Shown here: piece by piece, positions 6,800 through 13,277 of the stretch
How positions within the stretch are numbered: the stretch's first letter is position 1
Layout: each line of letters begins with the position of its first letter
Origin: CAYZZA01 sp964482685
GTDB taxonomy: Bacteria; Bacillota; Bacilli; Lactobacillales; Carnobacteriaceae_A
Direction: 5' to 3'
Assembly (NCBI GenBank): GCA_964482685.1
Contig: CAYZZA010000029.1
Location: 1-14,724 of the forward strand
Length of the DNA: 14,724 nt
Program-made: the position numbers and the translations under genes
Notes under the pieces: generated by a model
What the model saw: only the letters and a program-made list of their open reading frames with translations
Databases searched by the model: none
What the model was told of the DNA's origin: nothing

Positions 6800-7501
6800 A
6801 TGGACTATCAAACACAAATGAAAATGAAAAGATGGCTGAGAAAACCCTTTGCCACATATGCATTCTTGTTTGTTCAAACACTTTTGTTTGTTTTAATGAC
6901 TTTCCAAGGTGGAAGCACAAACGGTGGAACGTTAATTCGGTTTGGAGCCAAGTACGGCCCCTTAATCGCAATGGGGGAGTGGTGGAGACTTATACTCCCC
7001 ATATTCCTTCACATTGGTTTCATGCATATTTTATTAAATTCTGTTATTTTGTACTTTTTAGGCATTCAATTAGAAGAGTTTTATGGATCGTTTCGCTTTA
7101 TGGGGTTGTATTTATTAAGTGGAATAGCTGGAAATGCCGCTAGCTTTGCGTTTAACAATTCTCTTTCCGCAGGAGCAAGTACCGCTTTGTTTGGTCTCTT
7201 TGGAGCTGCGGTTGCGCTAGGAAAAATATACCCTAATAATTATGGCGTGCAAGCCATGGCAAAACAGTTTACAACCTTAATTGTTTTAAACATTGTGTTT
7301 GGCTTTTTTGATTCCTCGCTAGATTTAGCAGGGCATCTTGGTGGACTTGTGGGTGGATATCTTTTATCCTATGTCTTTGCACGTACAGCTGGCCGGTCGA
7401 ACAACAAAAAAATAAATCTGTATTATGGTTCTTTATTTATTGGCTTTCTCGTTGTGTTGCTCGGTATTGGGTACGTAAGAAATCTCGCTTTTATTCAATA
7501 A
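6800..7501 (+). CDS. gluP: GluP-type rhomboid intramembrane serine protease
   Basis: A multi-pass membrane protease that cleaves substrates within the bilayer. Counting from ATG 6800 (233 residues), the signature motifs are H71-x4-H76-x3-N80 (HIGFMHILLN), the catalytic serine S127 in GASTALFGLFG, and the catalytic histidine H179 in LAGHLGGLVGG. Six or more hydrophobic helices are evident. Bacillus GluP (YqgP) is much longer, with extra domains; this is the short form common in Lactobacillales. The open frame extends to 6698, but those extra codons cover the promoter. ATG 6776 and GTG 6791 are alternative starts; AAGGA (6783-6787) fits ATG 6800 with a long 12-nt spacing. In relatives it lies in an rpmG-fthC-rhomboid-yqgQ-glk cluster; only rpmG and the rhomboid remain here. 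Confidence 0.92.
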   Translation: MDYQTQMKMKRWLRKPFATYAFLFVQTLLFVLMTFQGGSTNGGTLIRFGAKYGPLIAMGEWWRLILPIFLHIGFMHILLNSVILYFLGIQLEEFYGSFRFMGLYLLSGIAGNAASFAFNNSLSAGASTALFGLFGAAVALGKIYPNNYGVQAMAKQFTTLIVLNIVFGFFDSSLDLAGHLGGLVGGYLLSYVFARTAGRSNNKKINLYYGSLFIGFLVVLLGIGYVRNLAFIQ

Positions 7502-7702
7502 GGATCTGCAACAAGTAGACTCTTTTTTGGACATCTATGTAGACGAATCAAGCAAAAGATGAGACTACAGTTGAGGGATTTATGTAGAAACATTTTTTAA
7601 ACCGGCAAAGTGATGCAACCTTTTTTAGTTTGGCTGTCTCTCTTTGTCACTAACGGACAAATCGCCCACTGTGTACCAAGGGAAAAATCAGGAGTGAAAA
7701 GG

Positions 7703-8803
7703 ATGAAGACAAAAAAGCATGGGGTACGGATGGTTTTTTCTCTCATTTTATTGTTTGCATTATGTGGATGCAGGCCTGAACAGACAGATCCTCTAAAACC
7801 CACGCCAGAAGAGACACTCCAAAAATTGGATTTTTCTGCAACAGATTTCAGGAAAGTGATTGGGTGGGTAAGTGAAGAAGAAATTTTGGTTCACACGGGG
7901 AATGAATCAAGTGAGTCTATTTCAATATTCCACATTTTAACAGGAGAAGTAACACCTGTTTTTTCAGAAAAAACATATATTTTGTACGTAGGGTTGTCAC
8001 CAGATAAAGAAAAGGTGCTCATTCAAAAAGCGCAAGATGACCAGACAGAATTGGTTGTGATTTCCATGGAGGGTGCACATATTCAAAACCGAATCATAAA
8101 AACAGATGGATACGTGACCGCAGACTGGAACCCTGAACAACCGGATGTTTTGTTGGTTGCGTACTATGCAGAAGCAGAAAATGAAGAAGAGATTGTTGTT
8201 GAAAAATGGGATTTAAAAGACAATACTTCTGCCCCTTTGACTAGCTCTTCTCTCTATACGAAATGGTATTCATCAAATTTGTATGTCTATTTACAACGTG
8301 AAGACGTTGATGATGATGCGGGAGATCTTTTTATCGGGGATCTTCGTTCGGATGAAGCACTTAAAATACACACCAATATCGCATCTTTTTATTTACATCA
8401 AGATACCTTTGTGACGTTTGCTCCATCTGATTTTTCTTCAGAAGAATTGTTGTTGACCTATGAGTATCCGTTTATGGTTGAAAAAGGATTTCTAACCATT
8501 CCAACCGTTACATTAAGTGAGCGAACCTTGCCCCCTCATCTTGCCCAAGGAAAACAAGATAGCACGATTTATGCCGTTATTCCTAAAAAAAGTATCAAAT
8601 TAGAAGAGGAAACAGGAGAGTTTGTGTTTGTGGAACTTGATTTTGCTACTCAAAGCATTGAGACACTTATAGACCTTCCTGATTCAGCTCCTATTTCAGC
8701 TACCGAAGATGAAAACTTCTTTTTATATGGATGGCGGTATGAATACATTATAAATATGGAGGAGCAAACACTCCACTCCTTGCTTCCTGAACCAGACAAT
8801 TAG
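7703..8803 (+). CDS. YqgU-like lipoprotein with probable beta-propeller fold
   Basis: The chosen ATG 7703 follows AGGAG (7690-7694) by 8 nt and gives a clean lipoprotein signal: MKTKKHG, a hydrophobic stretch, then lipobox L20-C21-G22-C23, with C23 the likely lipidated residue. The mature part (about 344 residues) has repeated beta-rich units such as VIGWVSEEEILVHTG, YILYVGLSPDKEKVLI and VTADWNPEQPDVLLVAY, typical of propeller-type repeats. This resembles Bacillus YqgU, whose neighbourhood (yqg genes near rpmG and the rhomboid) matches; function is not established. The family name is from memory of the pattern and is less certain than the lipoprotein call. The frame is open back to 7610, but those codons lack a good start. 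Confidence 0.8.
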   Translation: MKTKKHGVRMVFSLILLFALCGCRPEQTDPLKPTPEETLQKLDFSATDFRKVIGWVSEEEILVHTGNESSESISIFHILTGEVTPVFSEKTYILYVGLSPDKEKVLIQKAQDDQTELVVISMEGAHIQNRIIKTDGYVTADWNPEQPDVLLVAYYAEAENEEEIVVEKWDLKDNTSAPLTSSSLYTKWYSSNLYVYLQREDVDDDAGDLFIGDLRSDEALKIHTNIASFYLHQDTFVTFAPSDFSSEELLLTYEYPFMVEKGFLTIPTVTLSERTLPPHLAQGKQDSTIYAVIPKKSIKLEEETGEFVFVELDFATQSIETLIDLPDSAPISATEDENFFLYGWRYEYIINMEEQTLHSLLPEPDN

Positions 8804-8844
8804 AGTGTTTCGTAGTATCCAGACCTCTTTTTTGAAATCAGCTA

Positions 8845-8872
8845 TGGAAATAAAAAAAACTTAATGTAAAAT
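8845..8872 (+). promoter_or_regulatory. Possible promoter of the rhodanese-like gene
   Basis: TGGAAA (8845-8850, 4/6 to -35) and TAAAAT (8867-8872, 5/6 to -10) are 16 bp apart, 28 bp before the next start codon. Confidence 0.45.
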
Positions 8873-8900
8873 AGAAGAGTGAAACATTATTGGAGGGAGT

Positions 8901-9308
8901 ATGAGGATGGATACAAATACATGGACCTATATCAACATCGCAATTCTTGTTTTATTGCTTATTTGGGCAGCGTTTGAAGCTGTTCAGTTTTTCAGAAGAA
9001 AAAATGCTGGGGTTGACCTAGACCCAGAAGCGTTTAAAGAAAATATGAGGCGTGCACAAATCATTGATTTGCGTGAAAAATCTGATTTTGACGCTGCTCA
9101 TATTTTAGGAGCGCGAAATATTCCTTTTCTGGAATTCAAGCAACGTATGGGAGAAATCAGAAAAGACCAACCGGTTTATTTGTACGACCAACGAAAAACA
9201 TTCAGCAGAAGAGCGTCTTTGCTTCTCCAAAAAGAAGGATACACCGAAATTTTTCGTCTCAAAGAAGGGTACGAGAGCTGGGACGGCAAAATAAAGAAAA
9301 GAAAATAA
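8901..9308 (+). CDS. Membrane-anchored rhodanese-like protein (YqhL type), catalytic Cys replaced
   Basis: The 135-residue protein has an N-terminal membrane helix (about residues 8-24), a short basic stretch, and a rhodanese domain: AQIIDLRE, then HILGARNIPF, then PVYLYDQRKT. Active rhodaneses carry a sulfur-accepting Cys at the YLY(C) position; here it is Asp96, so sulfur transfer is not expected. Bacillus YqhL has YLYCQ at this point. The C-terminal GYESWDGKI matches the usual rhodanese end. The start is ATG 8901 or 8907; GGAGGGAG (8892-8899) is close to the first and better spaced for the second. In related Lactobacillales this gene follows glk in the rpmG-rhomboid cluster; glk is absent here. 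Confidence 0.87.
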   Translation: MRMDTNTWTYINIAILVLLLIWAAFEAVQFFRRKNAGVDLDPEAFKENMRRAQIIDLREKSDFDAAHILGARNIPFLEFKQRMGEIRKDQPVYLYDQRKTFSRRASLLLQKEGYTEIFRLKEGYESWDGKIKKRK

Positions 9309-9354
9309 ATGTAGTGACAAAAAAGCGACAGGGTATCAAAAAAAGCATCTCCAT

Positions 9355-9400
9355 AAGCGCATGTTTTATGGACCTCCTTTTGATGAATGGGCGCTTTTTT
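9355..9400 (+). terminator. Probable terminator of the rhodanese-like gene, with a competing hairpin
   Basis: AAGCGC (9355-9360) pairs with GCGCTT (9391-9396), whose end runs into a six-T stretch (9395-9400). A second, mutually exclusive hairpin pairs CCATAA (9351-9356) with TTATGG (9366-9371) and overlaps the left arm by two bases. The long loop (30 nt) lowers confidence in strong termination. Confidence 0.55.
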
Positions 9401-9423
9401 ATTTTAAACAGTTTTAGATCCAT

Positions 9424-9457
9424 GCAAAAAATGAGAATCGTGTAGCCTCTTTTTTGC
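9424..9457. repeat. A-run/T-run inverted repeat, possible bidirectional terminator
   Basis: GCAAAAAA (9424-9431) pairs with TTTTTTGC (9450-9457), and GAG (9433-9435) pairs with CTC (9447-9449) across a one-base bulge. The loop is 11 nt. Runs of A on the left and T on the right, inside the stem, are the form seen in bidirectional terminators. Confidence 0.5.
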
Positions 9458-9481
9458 GTCACTGTATCTTCAGTGTCGTCT

Positions 9482-9530
9482 TTTGAACTAAAGAAATGTC
9501 TAGTGGACAGATGCGTGTATAGTGTTCAAA
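9482..9530. repeat. 7-bp inverted repeat with nested hairpin
   Basis: TTTGAAC (9482-9488) and GTTCAAA (9524-9530) are perfect inverted copies. Between them TGTC (9497-9500) and GACA (9506-9509) form an inner hairpin. TATAGT (9518-9523), a -10-like hexamer, lies inside the right side. It could be an operator or an RNA structure; nothing decides between them. Confidence 0.4.
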
Positions 9531-9581
9531 CTGGATTTGCTCAGAGAATAGGGAAAGAAAATCGTAGCCAATAAAAATATA

Positions 9582-9590
9582 TGGTACACT
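9582..9590 (+). promoter_or_regulatory. Probable extended -10 promoter of miaA-hflX-ynbB
   Basis: TGGTACACT is an extended -10 (TG, one base, TACACT), with a poor -35. The expected transcript start is close to 9597, about 50 nt before the miaA start. Confidence 0.55.
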
Positions 9591-9647
9591 ATTTAGGTGA
9601 ATAAAGGTGTTTTCTGTGAAGTGACAAGAAAACAAAGGAGAGACGTT

Positions 9648-10592
9648 GTGTCAGAAAAACCCAAAGTAATTGTGATTATTGGGCCAACAGCTGTAGGGAA
9701 AACTGCTCTTTCAGTTGAAATGGCTAGCCGTTTAAATGGTGAACTCATCAGTGGAGACTCCATGCAAGTCTACAAAGGTTTAGACATTGGAACGGCAAAA
9801 ATTAAAAAAGAAGAGACACGAGGGATTCCGCATTATTTGCTGGATGTTTGTGAACCCACAGAGGCTTTTACAGCTGCGGATTTCCAACGTTTGGGCAGAG
9901 AAGCAATAAAAGAAATCCATATGAAAGGCAAACTCCCGATTGTAGTGGGAGGAACCGGCTTATACATTGAAGCACTCTTATATGAACTACCTCTTGGAAC
10001 AACGCCTTCTCCTCAGTCGGGGGCCTTGCGGGAAGAATTAGAAAAAAAAGCCGAACGAGAAGGAAAGCAGTCCTTGTGGGAAGAGTTACATGAAGTTGAC
10101 CCTCTTGCAGCTGAGGCCATTCATCCAAATAATCTTCGCAGAGTCATTCGAGCGTTAGAAGTGTATTTAAGTACAGGAGAGTTGTTTTCGAGTCAAAAAC
10201 AAGCACCAAAAGAAAGTCCGTATGATTTTTTAATTATTGGACTAGAAACCGATCGGCAGCTCTTATATGAACGAATCGATACTCGGGTTAAGCAGATGGT
10301 CGCAGAAGGGCTAGAAGAAGAAGCCAGACGCGTGTGGCTGTCTGTGTCAACCGAAGGGCAAGCTGCAAAGGGAATTGGTTATAAAGAGTTTGTTCCTTAT
10401 TTCAAAGGAAACGATTCGTTGGAGGACGTTGTGGTGGCAATTCAAAAACATTCCCGCAATTACGCCAAACGGCAATTAACGTGGTTTAGGAACCGCATGG
10501 ATCACGTGCGCTGGTTTGATCTTGTTCAACATCCCGAACAATTCACTCTAGCAATTGAGCATGTGAAAGCTTTCTTGGAAAAGGACCACTAA
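9648..10592 (+). CDS. miaA: tRNA dimethylallyltransferase
   Basis: MiaA transfers a dimethylallyl group to the N6 of A37 in tRNAs reading UNN codons, which supports reading-frame accuracy. From GTG 9648 the protein has 314 residues, normal for the family. The P-loop is GPTAVGKT at residues 12-19, followed by the DMAPP/tRNA-site motif SGDSMQVYKGLDIGTAK, GGTGLYIEALLY, and NNLRRVIRALEVY. The start is set by AAAGGAG (9634-9640), 7 nt upstream; the frame is open back to 9597, but that would overlap the likely transcript start. It heads a compact set with hflX and ynbB. The hfq gene, which lies between miaA and hflX in some Bacilli, is not present. Confidence 0.96.
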   Translation: MSEKPKVIVIIGPTAVGKTALSVEMASRLNGELISGDSMQVYKGLDIGTAKIKKEETRGIPHYLLDVCEPTEAFTAADFQRLGREAIKEIHMKGKLPIVVGGTGLYIEALLYELPLGTTPSPQSGALREELEKKAEREGKQSLWEELHEVDPLAAEAIHPNNLRRVIRALEVYLSTGELFSSQKQAPKESPYDFLIIGLETDRQLLYERIDTRVKQMVAEGLEEEARRVWLSVSTEGQAAKGIGYKEFVPYFKGNDSLEDVVVAIQKHSRNYAKRQLTWFRNRMDHVRWFDLVQHPEQFTLAIEHVKAFLEKDH

Positions 10593-10613
10593 GCAACAAA
10601 AAATTATGGAAAT

Positions 10614-10627
10614 GAGGGAGTGCCATC
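10614..10627 (+). promoter_or_regulatory. Shine-Dalgarno facing an ATC codon at the hflX start
   Basis: GAGGGAG (10614-10620) lies 4 nt before ATC (10625-10627), which is where the conserved HflX N-terminus begins. An in-frame TGA at 10613-10615 closes the frame just upstream, and no ATG, GTG or TTG occurs in frame before TTG 10715. A single C-to-G change would make it ATG. Confidence 0.65.
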
Positions 10628-11872
10628 GAAACCGAAAAAGCTTTTGAAAGAATTATCACGGTCGGTGTACAAACAGATCAAACTGATTCTGCGTTTGCGT
10701 ATTCGCTAGAAGAATTGACTCAACTTGCCGAAAACGCAGGTGGGAACGTGATCGCAGAAGTGACTCAAAAAAGAGACCGTCCAGACACCCGGACATTTGT
10801 TGGAAAAGGGAAATTAGCAGAATTAAAAAGCTTGGTAGAGGAACTAGAGGCTACAACCGTTATTTTCAATCAAGCGTTGACTCCTAGCCAAGTTCGCAAT
10901 ATTCAACGTGAGTTGGAGATAAAAGTCATTGACCGTGTCCAACTCATTTTGGACATTTTTGCGATTCGTGCACAGAGTAAAGAAGGGCGATTGCAAGTAG
11001 AATTGGCCCAGTTGGATTACTTGTTGCCACGTCTGTCCGGTCAAGGGATCAACTTGTCTCGTCTTGGTGGTGGAATTGGTACACGTGGTCCTGGAGAAAC
11101 AAAGTTAGAAACAGACCGTCGTCACATTCAAAAGCAAATCACAGACATTAAGCGAGAACTAAAAAAGACCGAAGAGCATCGCGAAAGAAGTCGGGAGCAG
11201 CGCAAATCCGGAGGTGTATTTCAAATTGGCCTTATCGGGTATACAAACGCCGGCAAGTCTACCTTGTTAAATGCTTTGACTGACAGCCGCACGTATGAAA
11301 AAGATCAGCTTTTTGCAACGCTAGATCCACTCACAAGGCAGATGAAGATGGCGACGGGTATGGAAATTACGCTCACGGATACGGTTGGGTTTATCCAAGA
11401 CTTGCCGACTCAATTGATTGAAGCTTTTCAATCTACACTAGAAGAAACGCGTGGAGTGGATTTGTTGTTGCACGTCGTGGATGCTTCCTCTGAAAATAGT
11501 GTGGGGCACGAACAAACCGTGTTGCATTTGCTAAAAGAGTTGGATATGGATCATATCCCACGTATTACGGTATACAACAAAAAAGATTTACTCACAGACA
11601 CGTTTCACCCAGGATTGTTTCCTAATATTGTGGTGTCTGCAAGAAACCCTGCAGATATGGAACGTTTACAAAATGAAATTTTTAAAGCCATGAAACAAAT
11701 CCTTGTGCCATACCAGTTTGAGGTCTCTCCACAAGAAGGAAGCCTTCTTTCTGAATTAAGGGAAGAAACATTGCTAGAAAAACAAGAGTTTCAAGAAGAC
11801 ACACAAATGTATCGTGTGGAAGGGTATGCACGACAAGATTCACGTTGGAATGGAGAGAACTACAGAAAATGA
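10625..11872 (+). CDS. hflX: HflX ribosome-splitting GTPase (start codon abnormal)
   Basis: HflX binds the large ribosomal subunit and splits stalled or hibernating ribosomes, especially in stress. Read from ATC 10625 the protein is 415 residues, normal for HflX, and opens with the expected FERIITVGVQTDQTDSAFAYSLEEL. The N-terminal domain includes KRDRPDTRTFVGKGK and the GTRGPGETKLETDRR motif. The GTPase has G1 GYTNAGKST (residues 205-213), G3 DTVGFIQDLP, G4 NKKD and a G5-like VSA. The first normal start, TTG 10715, would remove 30 conserved residues and has no Shine-Dalgarno. So either ATC is used, or the ATG has been lost by mutation or sequencing error. It lies 32 bp after miaA, and its stop overlaps the next start (ATGA). 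Confidence 0.93.
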   Translation: METEKAFERIITVGVQTDQTDSAFAYSLEELTQLAENAGGNVIAEVTQKRDRPDTRTFVGKGKLAELKSLVEELEATTVIFNQALTPSQVRNIQRELEIKVIDRVQLILDIFAIRAQSKEGRLQVELAQLDYLLPRLSGQGINLSRLGGGIGTRGPGETKLETDRRHIQKQITDIKRELKKTEEHRERSREQRKSGGVFQIGLIGYTNAGKSTLLNALTDSRTYEKDQLFATLDPLTRQMKMATGMEITLTDTVGFIQDLPTQLIEAFQSTLEETRGVDLLLHVVDASSENSVGHEQTVLHLLKELDMDHIPRITVYNKKDLLTDTFHPGLFPNIVVSARNPADMERLQNEIFKAMKQILVPYQFEVSPQEGSLLSELREETLLEKQEFQEDTQMYRVEGYARQDSRWNGENYRK

Positions 11873-13122
11873 CAAGCGCAAACATATTTAGTGCCCAAAT
11901 GACTCAACTAGTACAAGAGACAGAAGAGGTCATTGTGTCTCGTTTAAATAAAATTCGAGAAGTTGCACTATACAATCAAAACAAAGTTTTAAATAGTTAC
12001 CGCAAGCACCATGTGTCTGAACAACACTTGCATGGTACAACAGGGTATGGATACAATGATACCGGGCGAGATACTCTAGATGAGATTTATGCCGATGTTT
12101 TTGGAGCAGAAGCAGCACTTGTCCGGTCCCAAATCATCTCAGGAACACACGCCATTTCCACTGCTCTTTTTGGGGTTTTGCGTCCTGGAGATGAATTGAT
12201 CTACGCAACTGGTGAACCGTATGATACTTTAAAGGAAGTCATTGGCATTGCTGGAAATGGGATTGGTTCATTTAAAGAGTACAACATCGAATATCAATCT
12301 GTTGCTCTAAAAGAAGGTGGAGCCATTGACATTGCAGGAGTTCTTGCAGCGATTACAGACAAAACCAAAATGATTGCTCTGCAACGTTCACGTGGCTATT
12401 CCACGAACCCCTCATTTCGCGTAGATGAAATTGGAACCGTGATTGCAGAAATCAAAGCAGTACACCCAGACATGCTGATTTTTATTGATAATTGTTATGG
12501 AGAATTTGTCGAAGAAAAAGAGCCCACGCAAGTAGGGGCTGATCTGATGGCCGGTTCACTCATCAAAAACCCAGGCGGTGGGATTGCCGAAACAGGTGGA
12601 TACATTGCAGGTCGAAAAGACTTAGTGGAACAATGTGGCTATCGCTTGACTAGCCCAGGCGTCGGATCAGAAGCTGGAGCGTCGCAGCACAATTTGAAAG
12701 ATATGTACCAAGGATTCTTTTTAGCTCCTCACGTTGTAGGAGAAGCCATTAAAGGGGCCGTGTATACGGCTGCGCTTCTTGAAAAAATGCACGTAGAGAC
12801 AAATCCGCGTTGGGATGATGCGCGCACAGATTTGATTCAGCAAATTTCTTTCCATGATCAAGAAAAAATGGAGACGTTTATTCAAACGATCCAAAAATAT
12901 TCGCCAATTGATGCGTATGTCACCCCTATTGGTGGATACATGGCTGGATATGAAGATGATGTCATTATGGCCGCGGGCACGTTTGTGCAAGGTGCCAGTA
13001 TTGAACTGTCGGCTGATGGACCAATCCGTTTTCCGTTTACTGCATTTCTCCAAGGCGGATTGACGTATGAGCATGTTAAATTGGCTGTAACGTTTGCTGT
13101 TCAAGAAATGTTTTTTGCATAG
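11869..13122 (+). CDS. ynbB: PLP-dependent YnbB family protein (methionine gamma-lyase-like, 'aluminium resistance')
   Basis: A pyridoxal-phosphate fold-type I enzyme related to cystathionine/methionine gamma-lyases; the physiological substrate of this branch is not known. From ATG 11869 it has 417 residues, the family's usual length. The cofactor lysine is K233 in AGSLIKNPGGGIAETGGY. Other marks are HGTTGYGYNDTGRDTLDEIYA near the N-terminus, SGTHAIS, and FIDNCYGEFVEEKEP, which carries the cofactor-ring aspartate. The ATG overlaps the hflX stop by 4 nt, so translation is probably coupled; the frame is open back to TTG 11845. In many Bacilli the order is ynbB-glnR-glnA; here glnR is absent and a terminator follows. 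Confidence 0.93.
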   Translation: MTSANIFSAQMTQLVQETEEVIVSRLNKIREVALYNQNKVLNSYRKHHVSEQHLHGTTGYGYNDTGRDTLDEIYADVFGAEAALVRSQIISGTHAISTALFGVLRPGDELIYATGEPYDTLKEVIGIAGNGIGSFKEYNIEYQSVALKEGGAIDIAGVLAAITDKTKMIALQRSRGYSTNPSFRVDEIGTVIAEIKAVHPDMLIFIDNCYGEFVEEKEPTQVGADLMAGSLIKNPGGGIAETGGYIAGRKDLVEQCGYRLTSPGVGSEAGASQHNLKDMYQGFFLAPHVVGEAIKGAVYTAALLEKMHVETNPRWDDARTDLIQQISFHDQEKMETFIQTIQKYSPIDAYVTPIGGYMAGYEDDVIMAAGTFVQGASIELSADGPIRFPFTAFLQGGLTYEHVKLAVTFAVQEMFFA

Positions 13123-13152
13123 GTTGCATCGTTTAAACTAGAGTCAAAAACT

Positions 13153-13207
13153 AAAGAAGAGAGTTGTCAAATGAGTATTGGTTGACAGACACTCTTCTTT
13201 TTCTTTA
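13153..13207 (+). terminator. Terminator after ynbB
   Basis: AAAGAAGAG (13153-13161) pairs perfectly with CTCTTCTTT (13192-13200), extended inward by a TGTCA/TGACA pairing, followed by the T-rich TTCTTT. The TTGACA at 13182-13187 belongs to this hairpin and has no -10 partner. It isolates glnA from the miaA-hflX-ynbB transcript. Confidence 0.65.
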
Positions 13208-13277
13208 CGCTGTTTTCAGTACATACGGAATAATACCAACAAAAAAGCAGGATGAAAGGGACGAAACCAAAAATAAA

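Larger units (their letters stand above)
9309..9647. other. 339-bp intergenic region rich in inverted repeats
   Basis: No convincing gene was seen on either strand. In order it holds: a terminator-like hairpin (9355-9400); an A-run/T-run inverted repeat (9424-9457); a small hairpin of CACTG (9460-9464) with CAGTG (9471-9475); a 7-bp inverted repeat (9482-9488 with 9524-9530) that encloses a further TGTC/GACA hairpin; an extended -10 promoter (9582-9590); and the miaA Shine-Dalgarno (9634-9640). This density of inverted repeats is higher than in the other gaps of the window. Confidence 0.7.

Noticed and set aside
7502..7702. Terminator or promoter between the rhomboid and the lipoprotein gene
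   Set aside because: A TTTGTC/GACAAA hairpin (7643-7661) exists but has no T-run, and TTGAGG (7571-7576) has no good -10 partner; nothing here was firm enough to list.
10619..10700. GTG at 10620 as the hflX start
   Set aside because: It is in another frame and gives a short non-HflX peptide.
12721..13104. 127-codon minus-strand frame inside ynbB
   Set aside because: It is a shadow of a highly conserved coding sequence on the + strand, with no ribosome site or family features.
13156..13190. TTGACA at 13182 as a glnA -35 element, and TGTCA-N13-TGACA as a GlnR-like operator
   Set aside because: Both sit inside the ynbB terminator hairpin. No -10 follows at 16-18 bp, and the GlnR consensus needs a 7-bp spacer.
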